A stretch of DNA of 64,000 nucleotides from Halothiobacillus diazotrophicus (GTDB lineage Bacteria; Pseudomonadota; Gammaproteobacteria; Halothiobacillales; Halothiobacillaceae). Numbering within the stretch: position 1 is the first letter of the stretch; each line of letters begins with the position of its first letter. Shown here one piece after another: positions 36,890-45,797 of the stretch. Position numbers and translations under genes: made by a program. The notes beneath the pieces were generated by a model, which did not search any database, was not told where the DNA came from, and saw only the letters and a list, made by a program, of their open reading frames with translations. Where the stretch lies: the NCBI RefSeq assembly GCF_001663815.1, contig NZ_CP016027.1, positions 2,418,501 through 2,482,500 of the forward strand. Reading direction: 5' to 3'.

Positions 36890-37375
36890 TCAGTGACGAC
36901 GATTCATCCGGCGGATTTCCTGAACCAGTTGCGGCTGCGGCTTGCGAATCGGGCCGACCATGTCGGCCAGCGTCTGGCGGTCGAGGACGGCCAGAAAAGC
37001 CTGCAGCGCTTCGTGGAGCGTCCACTCCAGCTGGCAGTTGCCCTGGATGGGGCAGGTGTTGTCCGGGCCGAAGCAGGCTGCCATCTGCCAGCTGCCTTCC
37101 ATCGTCCGGACGACCTGCCCGATATTGATGGCGAGTCCGTCCGCACCTAGGCGAAGTCCGCCGCCACGTCCGCGCTGGGCCTGGATGAAGCCTTGATCCG
37201 TCAGGCGCGTGACGACCTTCATCAGGTGATTGTGGGAGATCCGATAGAAGTCCGCGATTTCGCGGATGGTGACCAGGCGCAGCGATTCATCGGTGGCCTT
37301 CTCGGCACGTTGTGCCTCTCTCGCCAGGAAAATGAGCACCCTTAAGGCATAGTCCGTTTGTTGATTGAGTTGCAT
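36890..37375 (-). CDS. Rrf2-family regulator, NsrR-like
   Basis: The 161-residue protein has an N-terminal winged helix (about 1-75) and the Rrf2 iron-sulfur cysteine set at C101, C108 and C114 (CFGPDNTCPIQGNC). NsrR binds an iron-sulfur cluster that reacts with NO and then releases NO-detoxification genes. The pattern TCPIxGxCxLxxxLxEALxAFLxVLD matches NsrR better than IscR. Support also comes from the divergent hemerythrin-nnrS pair. A 10-12 residue insertion after the first helix and C-X6-C spacing are slightly unusual. Confidence 0.85.
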   Translation of the reverse strand: MQLNQQTDYALRVLIFLAREAQRAEKATDESLRLVTIREIADFYRISHNHLMKVVTRLTDQGFIQAQRGRGGGLRLGADGLAINIGQVVRTMEGSWQMAACFGPDNTCPIQGNCQLEWTLHEALQAFLAVLDRQTLADMVGPIRKPQPQLVQEIRRMNRRH

Positions 37376-37481
37376 GTTTCGCTGATTCCATTTTGGACGG
37401 GGCGGATTGCATCGGTCGACGTGCCGTGCGGTCTGTACGATCCGCCGGGGCCCAATCTAGCAGATTGTGAGGTCATTCGCC

Positions 37482-37510
37482 TTGGCGCCAATAAAAGACG
37501 TATGTAACAT
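37482..37510 (+). promoter_or_regulatory. promoter with overlapping palindrome before hemerythrin-nnrS
   Basis: TTGGCG (37482-37487), a 17-bp spacer and TAACAT (37505-37510) form a likely promoter. The -10 lies inside the small palindrome ATGTAACAT (37502-37510) with a nearby GCATC, which loosely resembles half-sites of NsrR. Repression by the divergent regulator is plausible but unproven. Confidence 0.45.
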
Positions 37511-37557
37511 GCATCAATAAATGGTCCTTGGTTCATGGCTCAGGAGGGGGGAGTGGG

Positions 37558-38058
37558 ATGCAACGACATGCGATTCTGATACCACGTTCACGCGAACATC
37601 ATCGAAGCTTGCGTCTTGCGCGCGATTTGCAGCGCGCAGAGCTTGATGCGGCATATGGTCAGCGACAGATCCGGGCGGCGGCGGACGATCTTCGCAGGCA
37701 TTTTTCGGAAGAGGAAAAAACCTTTGCCGTCTGGGTGACTGAATTGCCGGATTCGCACACAGTCCTGTCCTTGCTGGACCGCATGCATCGCGAGCACCGA
37801 AGCCTGATAGCCATCATCGATGTGCTCTGTGCGGATGCACCCGATTTCGAGCCAGGAGCCGGCTCCTTGTCTCGACGATTGGCATACCACACGTTCGGAC
37901 AGCTGCTGGCAGAGCATATCGCCTTTGAGGAGCGTAGCCTCTTCCCGGCATTGCAGGACTGCTGCTTGATGGCGGTGTCGGAAATGCCTGCCGGGGTACG
38001 TCCCGGGGTACGTCCCGGGGTACGTCCCGGGGTACGTCCCGGGGTACGTCATTCATGA
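37558..38058 (+). CDS. hemerythrin-like protein with C-terminal GVRP repeats
   Basis: The 166-residue product has a hemerythrin-type four-helix pattern with metal ligands in SREHHRSL, RRHFSEEEKTF, HREHRSL and LLAEHIAFEERSLFP. Such domains bind a di-iron centre; members near nnrS are linked to NO or iron-sulfur repair (compare RIC/YtfE), though the N-terminal ScdA segment is absent. The last 20 residues are five GVRP repeats ending HS, encoded by a 12-bp tandem repeat. A strong GGAGGGGGGAG site fixes ATG 37558. The stop overlaps the nnrS start by 4 nt. Confidence 0.85.
   Translation: MQRHAILIPRSREHHRSLRLARDLQRAELDAAYGQRQIRAAADDLRRHFSEEEKTFAVWVTELPDSHTVLSLLDRMHREHRSLIAIIDVLCADAPDFEPGAGSLSRRLAYHTFGQLLAEHIAFEERSLFPALQDCCLMAVSEMPAGVRPGVRPGVRPGVRPGVRHS
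37993..38050. repeat. 12-bp microsatellite at the hemerythrin/nnrS junction
   Basis: The unit GGGGTACGTCCC occurs four times in full and once in part (10 bases), all perfect. It encodes GVRP and ends five bases before the nnrS ATG. In-frame copy changes would not break either gene, but would change the hemerythrin tail and the spacing to the nnrS start. Confidence 0.95.
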
Positions 38059-39248
38059 ATCGATTCGCGTTTCTCTCCGTGGGTTTCCGCCCCTGGTTTA
38101 TTTCCCTGCTGGTTGCCGGCCTGTGCCTGTTTGGGGTTTGGGGTTGGGTGTGGTTTGCCCTGGGTACTGGGCGCGGGTTGGGCCTGCCCTTGGCAATCGG
38201 TACCGTGGTGAGCGACTGGCGATGGCATGCCCATGAGATGATTTTCGGACTGGGGGTGGCACTGCTGTCGGGATTTCTGCTCACGGCCGTGCGGAACTGG
38301 ACTGGCGTGCGCCTGCTGTCGTCGCGTGCGCTGCTGGCCATGGTCGCGCTATGGTGGAGTGCGCGTCTGCTGCTATTGCTGTCGGGGATGAGCGGTTGGG
38401 CCGGGTTTACCCTCTCTGCGGCCGTGCCGCTCTGGGTGGCGATCGTGATTCTTCGTCCCATTCTGCAGGCGCGCCAATGGCGCAATCTGATTTTCCCGGT
38501 TGTCCTGATCACCCTGTCGCTACTCGACTGCTTGTTCCGAGCTGAAATGCATGCGTCCGATTTTCGTTCGGGGGTTGCCTGGGCCGGGTTGTGGCCGCTG
38601 GTGGCGGTGGTCCTCTTCATGGCGCAACGGGTCATCCCGTCGTTTACAGGGAATTTCATTGGCCGGCGTGATCTGGACCTTGGTCAGCCTTTGGCTATCG
38701 TGTTCGGTGGCGGACCATTTCTCCTGCTGTTGTTGGGTCTCCTGCCGTTTTTCGTCGCGAGGACGGTGTTGTTGCCGCTCGGGGCCGTGATGCTGGTTCT
38801 GTTCGGTGCTCATGCTCTGGGTCATTGGTGGGATCGGCGCGTGTTGCGGGAGCCCATGCTGGCGGTTCTGTTTGTCGGTTTTCTGCTGGTTCTGAGCGGG
38901 GTGCTCATCCTGGCCATCGCCCAGTCCCCGACCTTGCCGGTAGCGTGGCGTGCTCAGTGGGTGGATGGAGGAATCCATGCCCTGGGTCTCGGGGTCATGG
39001 GCGTGTTCGGGCCGGGAATGATGTTGCGTGTCAGCGCTGGCCATACGGGGCGGGCGATTCGGATGCCCCGTGTGTTGCGTGCCGCATTTATCGTCGCCGT
39101 TCTACTCTGGGGCGTGCGCACGGCAACGCTCGGAATCGGTCTGCATCCAGGGTGGCTGGCGTTGTCTGCCTGGGGGATGGCCGGGGTCTATCTCGCGCTG
39201 CTGCTGTCGATCGGTCCATGGCTGGTCCGTCCCCGCGTCGATGAATGA
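38055..39248 (+). CDS. nnrS: NnrS family heme-copper membrane protein
   Basis: The 397-residue protein has about twelve hydrophobic segments and typical NnrS features: FLSVGFRPWFISLL at the start, DWRWHAHEMIFGLGVALLSGFLLTAVRNWTG (split over helices 2 and 3), and RVIPSFTGNF. NnrS proteins protect against nitrosative stress and are controlled by NO-responsive regulators. It is translationally coupled to the hemerythrin gene and sits opposite an NsrR-like regulator, making a compact NO-stress group. Confidence 0.94.
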   Translation: MNRFAFLSVGFRPWFISLLVAGLCLFGVWGWVWFALGTGRGLGLPLAIGTVVSDWRWHAHEMIFGLGVALLSGFLLTAVRNWTGVRLLSSRALLAMVALWWSARLLLLLSGMSGWAGFTLSAAVPLWVAIVILRPILQARQWRNLIFPVVLITLSLLDCLFRAEMHASDFRSGVAWAGLWPLVAVVLFMAQRVIPSFTGNFIGRRDLDLGQPLAIVFGGGPFLLLLLGLLPFFVARTVLLPLGAVMLVLFGAHALGHWWDRRVLREPMLAVLFVGFLLVLSGVLILAIAQSPTLPVAWRAQWVDGGIHALGLGVMGVFGPGMMLRVSAGHTGRAIRMPRVLRAAFIVAVLLWGVRTATLGIGLHPGWLALSAWGMAGVYLALLLSIGPWLVRPRVDE

Positions 39249-39419
39249 ATGGCGGCGATCCCGGTGGCGGAAGAGCCGTGTCAGATGGGAATCTCATTCA
39301 TCGAATGCCCATCCTCGAATACCCGCCGGCAAATTCTGGCACAATAGCCGGGATGCGGGTTCCACGTGGGATGTGGTCCGCCCAACCACCGTGCGGCAGC
39401 CGATGCCGGTGCGGCCGAA

Positions 39420-40082
39420 ATGGAATCTACTGTGAGCGATTTTCGACAACGGTTCATACGATTTGCGCTGGATCACGACGCGCTGAAATTTGGTCAATTC
39501 ACCTTGAAGTCCGGGCGGCAGAGTCCGTATTTCTTCAATGCCGGGGCATTTTCCACGGGCGAGGCGCTGGGCGCGATCGGGAATTTCTATGCGGACGCGA
39601 TTCTGGCGGCGGGCATCGAATTCGACGTGCTGTTCGGACCCGCCTACAAGGGGATTCCCCTGGCGGCGGCCACGGCCATCGCATTGGCCGAGCGCACCGG
39701 CAAGCCGATTCCCTGGGTGTTCAACCGCAAGGAGGCCAAGGATCACGGCGAGGGCGGCAATCTCGTGGGTGCGCCGTTGGCAGGCCGGGTATTGATCGTC
39801 GATGACGTGATTACGGCCGGAACCGCCATCCGGGAGTCGTTGCAGCTGATTGCGGCGGCCGGTGCACAGGCGGTGGGGGTTTCCGTGATGATGGATCGTC
39901 AGGAACGCGGCCAGTCCGATCTCTCGGCCATCGGCGAACTGCGGCGCGACTACGATCTGGCCGTAATCAACATTGCCAGCCTGGACGATCTGATCGCGTT
40001 TTGTGCGGATCGCGCCGATCTGGCGGAATCCCGGGGACGCATGGAGGCCTATCGGGCGGAGTATGGCGTGCGTGCCGACTAG
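39420..40082 (+). CDS. pyrE: orotate phosphoribosyltransferase
   Basis: The 220-residue enzyme converts orotate and PRPP to OMP. It has [49 protein letters not shown] (the flexible catalytic loop) and the PRPP motif [16 protein letters not shown] 39420 is taken; a GTG at 39432 is equally plausible and closer to the usual N-terminus. It ends at a strong two-way terminator shared with rpsT. Confidence 0.98.
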   Translation: MESTVSDFRQRFIRFALDHDALKFGQFTLKSGRQSPYFFNAGAFSTGEALGAIGNFYADAILAAGIEFDVLFGPAYKGIPLAAATAIALAERTGKPIPWVFNRKEAKDHGEGGNLVGAPLAGRVLIVDDVITAGTAIRESLQLIAAAGAQAVGVSVMMDRQERGQSDLSAIGELRRDYDLAVINIASLDDLIAFCADRADLAESRGRMEAYRAEYGVRAD

Positions 40083-40145
40083 TGTGTCGAGCAGGGCAGG
40101 GGCGGCCATGAAAATCAGCCATCCCTCCCAATAAGATTTGCCAAT

Positions 40146-40174
40146 AAAAAAGCCCCGCAAAGCGGGGCTTTTTT
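40146..40174. terminator. bidirectional terminator between pyrE and rpsT
   Basis: AAAAAAGCCCCGC-AAA-GCGGGGCTTTTTT is a perfect 13-bp stem with T-runs on both strands. It serves the convergent pyrE and rpsT transcripts. Confidence 0.95.
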
Positions 40175-40203
40175 GCTGCCGGTGTCGGCAAGGCGCCGGA
40201 CGA

Positions 40204-40476
40204 TCAGGCGCTGGCGGACAGAGCCTTGATGCGGCCCACCAGGGTGGACTTGCGGCGTGCAGCGGTGTTCTTCGCCAGAATACCCTTGTTGACCATGCTG
40301 TCGATCACAGGCTGGGCGCTCTTGTAGGCGGCCTGTGCTTGTTCAACGCTCCCGGAGGCGACAGCCTTGAGAACTTTCTTGTATTCGGTACGAACGCGGG
40401 AACGTAATGCCACGTTGCGCTGACGGGCTTGTTCCGCCTGACGAACGCGCTTTTTGGCTTGTGCGGTATTTGCCAC
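40204..40476 (-). CDS. rpsT: 30S ribosomal protein S20
   Basis: The 90-residue, Lys/Arg/Ala-rich helical protein begins ANTAQAKKRVRQAEQARQRN and matches S20 in length and composition. It starts with GTG at 40476 behind GAGGAG; a non-ATG start (UUG in E. coli) is a known feature of rpsT and part of its autoregulation, so this GTG fits. A near-consensus promoter lies upstream and a shared terminator downstream. Confidence 0.98.
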   Translation of the reverse strand: MANTAQAKKRVRQAEQARQRNVALRSRVRTEYKKVLKAVASGSVEQAQAAYKSAQPVIDSMVNKGILAKNTAARRKSTLVGRIKALSASA

Positions 40477-40523
40477 GGATCAAACTCCTCGATCTTCATG
40501 CGTGAATTTTATTGAGGCGCGTG

Positions 40524-40551
40524 ATTCTGCCATGTGCAGGAGAAATGTCAA
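40524..40551 (-). promoter_or_regulatory. sigma-70-type promoter for rpsT
   Basis: On the minus strand a perfect TTGACA (40546-40551), a 16-bp spacer and CAGAAT (40524-40529) lie about 48 bp upstream of the rpsT start. Confidence 0.75.
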
Positions 40552-40601
40552 GTGCGTACGGTGTATTTTCCCCTTCACGTCGCCTCGGTCGGGTGACGGG
40601 T

Positions 40602-41432
40602 TCAGTCAGGTGACGGGGGTGGTTGGCAGACGGGGCAGCAATAGGTGGCCCGTTGTGCCTGGGTGAATTTTCGGATCGGCGTGCTGCAGACGCGGCAGGG
40701 CTGATCGGCGCGATCGTACACGTTCAGTGTCTGCTTGAAGTAGCCCGGCTGTCCATCTTCCCGGACGAAATCGCGCAGCGTCGTGCCGCCCTGTTCGATG
40801 GCGCGGGCGAGGACGTCCCGGATTGCCGCGACCAGTCGGGTGACTGCATCCCGGTCGCAGCGACTGGCGGAGGTCGTCGGGTGGATGCCTGCCAGGAACA
40901 GGGCCTCGTTGGCATAGATGTTCCCGGCGCCGACGACGATGTCCGCGCTCATGATGAGCGGCTTGATGGCGACGAGGCGGTTTTGCAGCTTCCGGTGCAG
41001 GTATTCGGGCGTGAAGTCGGGGCCGAGTGGTTCGGGTCCCAGATTCGCGAGTCGCTCGTGCGGGTTGTCCACGTGGTCGGTGAGCAGCGCGCCGAAGCGG
41101 CGCGGATCGTGATAGCGCAGGATCCGGCCGCTGTCGAATTCGATTTCGACGTGATCGTGCTTTCTTTTCGGCGTGCCGGGCTCGACGAGGCGCAGGCTGC
41201 CGGACATGCCGAGGTGAATCAGCAGGCGTTCACCGTTCTCGAATGCGATGAGCAGGTATTTGGCGCGCCGGGAAACATCCGTGATACGGCGATCCTTCAG
41301 CCACTCGGTCAGGTCGCCACGCACTGGCCACCGCAGTCGGGGATCGTGCACCTGGGCACGGACGATCCGGCGGTCAAGGCAGTGAGGCTCGATGCCCCGA
41401 CGGGTGGTTTCGACTTCAGGTAGCTCGGGCAT
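40602..41432 (-). CDS. mutM: formamidopyrimidine-DNA glycosylase
   Basis: The 276-residue enzyme excises 8-oxoguanine and formamidopyrimidines. It begins MPELPEVET with catalytic Pro2 and Glu3, has the H2TH region VVGAGNIYANEALF, and ends in a zinc finger CRVC...CCPVC plus KFTQAQRATY. The start is ATG 41432; the frame is open further upstream but Pro2 must be N-terminal. It lies downstream of the rpmB-rpmG terminator. Confidence 0.97.
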   Translation of the reverse strand: MPELPEVETTRRGIEPHCLDRRIVRAQVHDPRLRWPVRGDLTEWLKDRRITDVSRRAKYLLIAFENGERLLIHLGMSGSLRLVEPGTPKRKHDHVEIEFDSGRILRYHDPRRFGALLTDHVDNPHERLANLGPEPLGPDFTPEYLHRKLQNRLVAIKPLIMSADIVVGAGNIYANEALFLAGIHPTTSASRCDRDAVTRLVAAIRDVLARAIEQGGTTLRDFVREDGQPGYFKQTLNVYDRADQPCRVCSTPIRKFTQAQRATYCCPVCQPPPSPD

Positions 41433-41446
41433 GTTTGTTCCGCAAA

Positions 41447-41483
41447 CAAGAAAACCCGCCGCAGGGATATGGCTGGGCGGGTT
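41447..41483 (-). terminator. rpmB-rpmG terminator
   Basis: On the minus strand AACCCGCC and GGCGGGTT pair around a 15-base loop and are followed by TTTTCTTG. It lies between rpmG and the mutM start, so mutM transcription must read through or start within this gap. Confidence 0.75.
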
Positions 41484-41537
41484 GACGAAGTGGGGATCAG
41501 GCTGGCGGATCGGGTCGATGCAGACCCGATGGGGCAC

Positions 41538-41705
<168 letters not shown>

Positions 41706-41747
41706 TTATCGGGTCCGGGGTGCGCCCGAACCGAACATGTTCAGTGG

Positions 41748-41984
41748 TTAGATTTTTTCGCCACGCGCCCGCATGTCGGCCAGAACGCTGTCGATACCCA
41801 CCTTGTCGATGGTGCGGATCGCGTTGGTCGATACGCGCAGGGTCACGAAACGGCCTTCGCTTTCCACCCAGAACCGCTTGTGGTGCAGGTTGGGCAGGAA
41901 ACGGCGACGGGTTTTGTTGTTCGCGTGCGAAACGTTATTGCCGACGGCAGGACGTTTGCCGGTGACTTGGCAGACTCGGGCCAT
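41748..41984 (-). CDS. rpmB: 50S ribosomal protein L28
   Basis: The 78-residue basic protein begins [20 protein letters not shown] and matches L28 ([29 protein letters not shown]). A strong AGGAGA site precedes ATG 41984. A perfect palindrome ACGGCAA-T-TTGCCGT (42040-42054) lies in its upstream region. Confidence 0.99.
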   Translation of the reverse strand: MARVCQVTGKRPAVGNNVSHANNKTRRRFLPNLHHKRFWVESEGRFVTLRVSTNAIRTIDKVGIDSVLADMRARGEKI

Positions 41985-42110
41985 GATGCTGGTCTCCTAA
42001 AAAGCGGACGCTCGATATCATTCAAAGGCGCGAGATGTTACGGCAATTTGCCGTGATGGGCAAGTCCGTTTCGGCCAAATGGTGTCGATGCGTGGAGTCG
42101 GGGGCAGATT

Positions 42111-42119
42111 TGCTATGAT
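42111..42119 (+). promoter_or_regulatory. extended -10 promoter element for trpS
   Basis: TGCTATGAT is an extended -10 element (TG-N-TATGAT) about 45 bp upstream of trpS. No convincing -35 is seen, as often in extended -10 promoters. Confidence 0.5.
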
Positions 42120-42163
42120 CGATGCCCTCCATTCTACACACAAATACGCGTATCAGGTTTCTC

Positions 42164-43195
42164 ATGACTCAAACCACTCCAGGCACGTCCGCGGGCGCCA
42201 AGCGGCCCATTGTCCTTTCGGGTATCCAGCCTTCCGGTCAATTGTTGATCAGTCATTATGTCGGTGCCATGCGCAATTGGGTGGCGATGCAGGAGACTCA
42301 TGACTCCCTTTTTATGCTGGTCGATCTGCATGCCATTACCGTCCGTCAGGATCCGGCCGTGTTTCGCGCCCGCTGCTACGACTTTGTCGCGCTGTACCTC
42401 GCCTGTGGTCTGGATCCCGAGAAGAACACCATTTTCGTTCAGTCCCATGTGCCGGCGCATGCCGAGCTGGGCTGGATTCTGAACTGTTATGCGCATATGG
42501 GCGAATTGGAGCGCATGACCCAGTTCAAGGACAAGTCGACGCGCCCGGATGCCAGCATCAATGTCGGTCTCTTCGACTACCCGGTCCTGATGGCGGCCGA
42601 TATCCTTCTGTATCAGGCGACGCACGTGCCGGTCGGTGCCGACCAGAAGCAGCACCTGGAACTGACCCGTGATCTGGCGATCCGCTTCAACCATATCTAT
42701 GGCGATGTGTTCACGGTGCCGGAGCCGTTCATTCCCGAAACGGGCGCGCGCATCATGTCGTTGCAGGATCCGACCAAGAAGATGTCCAAGTCCGATCCCA
42801 GTGAAGCGAGCTACATCGGATTGCTGGACGATCCCAAGGCGATCCTCAAGAAATTCAAGCGCGCGGTCACCGATTCCGATACGGCCATCCGCTTCGATCC
42901 CACGGAAAAGCCCGGTGTGTCGAACCTGCTGACACTGCTCTCAATCTTCTCCGGCGAATCGATTCCGGCGCTCGAGGCGCGTCTGGATGGTCAGGGGTAT
43001 GGCACGCTCAAAGTGCAGACGGGCGAGGCCGTCATCGCGTTCCTGGCGCCCATTCAGGAGCGATTCCAGGCGCTGCGTGCCGATGAGGCGACCCTGGACC
43101 GCATCCTGGCCGACGGGGCCGAAAAGGCCCGTGCCCGTGCGGAACCGACTCTGCAGCGCGTATTCGATGCCCATGGCTTCCTGCCCCGGCGTTGA
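42164..43195 (+). CDS. trpS: tryptophan--tRNA ligase
   Basis: The 343-residue class I synthetase has [17 protein letters not shown] (the HIGH-type motif), [31 protein letters not shown] and the KKMSKSD loop. ATG 42164 gives the expected short N-terminus; the frame opens at 42122 without coding character. nnrD follows after 30 bp in the same direction. Confidence 0.98.
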   Translation: MTQTTPGTSAGAKRPIVLSGIQPSGQLLISHYVGAMRNWVAMQETHDSLFMLVDLHAITVRQDPAVFRARCYDFVALYLACGLDPEKNTIFVQSHVPAHAELGWILNCYAHMGELERMTQFKDKSTRPDASINVGLFDYPVLMAADILLYQATHVPVGADQKQHLELTRDLAIRFNHIYGDVFTVPEPFIPETGARIMSLQDPTKKMSKSDPSEASYIGLLDDPKAILKKFKRAVTDSDTAIRFDPTEKPGVSNLLTLLSIFSGESIPALEARLDGQGYGTLKVQTGEAVIAFLAPIQERFQALRADEATLDRILADGAEKARARAEPTLQRVFDAHGFLPRR

Positions 43196-43225
43196 GCCGC
43201 GCCCGCTCATGAAAGACTGGTTCCG

Positions 43226-44779
43226 ATGAACGATCCGGCGTCACCGCTTTCACTGGATCCCGCCCTGCTGGCCGTCTTTTCCGCGGCACAGATCCGTGCG
43301 CATGAAGCAGCCATCTTTGCGCGCGGCACGGATGGCTACACGCTGATGGATCGGGCCGGCGCGTCACTGCTCGCGGCTTTGCGCTCGCAATGGCCCGAGG
43401 CTCGGCACATTGCGGTCGTGGTCGGGGTGGGGCAGAACGCCGGAGACGGTCTGGTGGTCGCCCGGCGCGCTGTCGAAGCCGGGCTTTGCGTCGACTTGTT
43501 CGGTTGGCAGGATCCCGCCGACTGGTCGGGTGCCGCCGCGCAGGCCTGGCAGGCATTGCGGCAGGCCGTGCCGGATATCCGGATTCGAAATGATTCTGCC
43601 GGGCTTTCGACGGCAGAAGTGATCGTCGATGCCCTGTTCGGTATCGGGCTCAATCGTCCGATCGACGGGCCCGCCGCCGCATGGATCGCCGCCATTAACG
43701 CGGCACGACACGCCGGAGCATGGGTCATCGCCGCCGATTTGCCTTCGGGATTGTTGGCGGATACCGGTCAGGTGCTGAACGACTGCGCGGTGCATGCCGA
43801 TCTGACGGTCAGTTTCCTGGGATTCAAGCCGGGGCTGTTCACCGGGCGGGGGCCGGCGCTTGCCGGGCGTCTGCACCTGGCCTTGCTCGGGCAGGCCATG
43901 CCGGATGGCGCGCCGATGGCAACGCTTCTGTTCGACGCGGCGCCGTTGCCGCCCAAACCCCGCGATGGCCACAAAGGCACGTTCGGCACCGTGCTGGTGG
44001 TCGGCGGCAATCGCGGCATGGGCGGCGCGGCTCGTATGGCCGGTGAATCTGCGCTTCGCCTCGGCGCGGGGAAGGTGATTCTTGCGGTTCATCCTGAGCA
44101 GGTGATCGGCATGAACGCCGGGCGGCCGGAACTGATGGTGCACGGGGTTGACGGTGTGGCTGCCCTGATTTCCCTGATGTCCCTCGCGGATGCCGTCGTT
44201 CTGGGGCCGGGGCTGGGCCAGGATGACTGGGCGCAGACTTTGGCGTTGGCGGCATTGGCGTTTGACGGGCCGATGATCGTCGACGCCGACGGATTGCGAT
44301 TTCTGTCTCCGGTCGATTCATTGGTCGATCCACGCGCGCAATCCACGGTGCTCACGCCGCATCCGGCGGAAGCGGGACGATTGCTGAACTGTTCGACGGC
44401 GGATGTACAGGCCGATCGATTTGCCGCGGCACGCGCCTTGCAGGCCCGATTTGGTGGAGCGGTTCTGCTCAAGGGCGCGGGCAGCGTCCTCGCCCTTCGG
44501 GATGGCCTGAAGCTCTGTGGTCGGGGTGATCCGGCGCTCGCCACGGCGGGTACGGGCGACATCCTCTCCGGCATGGTCGGCGCACTGCTGGCCATGGGGT
44601 TCGATGCGGACGAAGCGCTTGGTCGGGCCGTCTGCTGGCATGCGATCGCGGGGGAAATCGAGGCCACAGCCTCGGGGTCATGGGGGATGGCTGCTTCAGA
44701 TCTCTTGGGTCCGATCCGGGCCTTGGCCAATGCACAGTTGAGCGGTGCGAATGAGCGGTTGCCATGGCTGCTGAATTGA
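43226..44779 (+). CDS. nnrD: bifunctional NAD(P)H-hydrate epimerase/dehydratase
   Basis: The 517-residue protein fuses an N-terminal YjeF epimerase domain (about 15-225, with VVGVGQNAGDGLVVAR) to a C-terminal ADP-dependent dehydratase domain (about 240-510, with HKGTFGTVLVVGG and GRGDPALATAGTGDILSGM). It repairs damaged NADH and NADPH hydrates. Its end overlaps tsaE by 16 nt, the usual gammaproteobacterial order. Confidence 0.96.
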   Translation: MNDPASPLSLDPALLAVFSAAQIRAHEAAIFARGTDGYTLMDRAGASLLAALRSQWPEARHIAVVVGVGQNAGDGLVVARRAVEAGLCVDLFGWQDPADWSGAAAQAWQALRQAVPDIRIRNDSAGLSTAEVIVDALFGIGLNRPIDGPAAAWIAAINAARHAGAWVIAADLPSGLLADTGQVLNDCAVHADLTVSFLGFKPGLFTGRGPALAGRLHLALLGQAMPDGAPMATLLFDAAPLPPKPRDGHKGTFGTVLVVGGNRGMGGAARMAGESALRLGAGKVILAVHPEQVIGMNAGRPELMVHGVDGVAALISLMSLADAVVLGPGLGQDDWAQTLALAALAFDGPMIVDADGLRFLSPVDSLVDPRAQSTVLTPHPAEAGRLLNCSTADVQADRFAAARALQARFGGAVLLKGAGSVLALRDGLKLCGRGDPALATAGTGDILSGMVGALLAMGFDADEALGRAVCWHAIAGEIEATASGSWGMAASDLLGPIRALANAQLSGANERLPWLLN

Positions 44780-45315
44780 CGCCTGCAGCAAGTGCGCCGT
44801 GGGTATTGGCCGGGCAGGACGAAGCGGCGGTTTCCCGTTTGGCCCAGGCTCTGGCCCAGACCGCGCCCGGCCACGGGTTGGTGTTTCTCGAGGGGGATCT
44901 GGGTGCCGGAAAAACCACGTTCACACGCGCCTTTCTGCGCGCTCTGGGTGTGACAGGTCCGGTGCGCAGCCCGACCTATACCCTGATCGAACCCTATGAT
45001 CTGGAAGAATGCGCGGATTCTGCGCGCGGAGCGGACGCCGCCGTTGCCCCGTGCCGGGTGCTTCATCTCGATCTTTATCGGTTGGGGTCGCCCGAAGAGC
45101 TGGATTATCTCGGTCTGCGGGATGAGTTCGGGCAGGCGCTGATCCTGGTCGAGTGGCCTGCGTGCGCGGGCGACGAGTTGCCCCCGCCGGATATTGAAAT
45201 CCGTCTTTCCGTTGATGCGTTTGCTGGGGTGGATCGTCGACAAGTGACCGTGCGTCCGCGGACGCCTTCGGGAACCCGGTGGTTTCAGGCTTGCCAAAGC
45301 CGGTATGGCGAATAA
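44764..45315 (+). CDS. tsaE: tRNA threonylcarbamoyladenosine biosynthesis ATPase TsaE
   Basis: The 183-residue ATPase has Walker A EGDLGAGKTTF, a switch-like VRSPTYTLIEPY, HLDLYRL and LVEWP, all typical of TsaE, which works with TsaB and TsaD on t6A formation. It is somewhat longer than usual because of an Ala/Asp-rich insertion (ECADSARGADAAVA) after the SPTYTLIE segment. It lies between nnrD and amiC, the conserved order. Confidence 0.95.
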   Translation: MAAELTPAASAPWVLAGQDEAAVSRLAQALAQTAPGHGLVFLEGDLGAGKTTFTRAFLRALGVTGPVRSPTYTLIEPYDLEECADSARGADAAVAPCRVLHLDLYRLGSPEELDYLGLRDEFGQALILVEWPACAGDELPPPDIEIRLSVDAFAGVDRRQVTVRPRTPSGTRWFQACQSRYGE

Positions 45316-45327
45316 GGAGGCAGTAAA

Positions 45328-45531
45328 ATGGATCAGGCCGTGATGCTCTGGGGATTGGTGTTCGGGTCGGTCGGGCTCGGGTTTCTGGTTTATGCCCGTC
45401 GGCGTCGCGCGATTGTCCCCCTGGTCGTGGGAATTGCGCTCACCATCTACCCCTTCTTCGTCACCAACGTCTATGCCCTGGTGCTTATCGGTCTTGGTTT
45501 ATCGACCTTGCCGTATTTCATTCGCCTTTGA
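45328..45531 (+). CDS. small conserved two-helix membrane protein
   Basis: The 67-residue product has two to three hydrophobic segments (about 5-22, 28-47 and 48-64) with a YARRRR turn. A perfect AAGGAGG site precedes ATG 45328, so it is very likely translated. It follows tsaE by 12 bp. No function is known to me. Confidence 0.75.
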   Translation: MDQAVMLWGLVFGSVGLGFLVYARRRRAIVPLVVGIALTIYPFFVTNVYALVLIGLGLSTLPYFIRL

Positions 45532-45601
45532 TTGTTCCTTGATCCCGCTCAAATCCCACCGGTTCCCACTTTCGAACCGCCTGTGTTGCATTGCCGCAAA
45601 A

Positions 45602-45617
45602 ACACAACATATAGTGT
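45602..45617. promoter_or_regulatory. NrdR-box-like 16-bp palindrome upstream of amiC
   Basis: ACACAACATATAGTGT matches the NrdR consensus ACACWATATATWGTGT at 15 of 16 positions. NrdR boxes normally occur in pairs upstream of ribonucleotide reductase genes. No second box at the usual 31-32-bp distance and no nrd gene are visible here. Confidence 0.5.
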
Positions 45618-45797
45618 TTTCTCCAGTTTTTTAGCCCGATATGCGGCAAATTTTTTTGGATATTTTTCTTTAGAATTCGGCGCTATCTAATTAAAAATGT
45701 TGAAAAAAAATTATTCTTGTTCAGAATGTATCTCAAGCATGGCCCGCCTTGAGTGCGGCGTCTGCGTTGTGATGAATCTGTTCGTGAGGGTCAAATT

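Noticed and set aside
37993-38050. CRISPR-like repeat
   Set aside because: The units are contiguous 12-mers without spacers and lie inside a coding frame.
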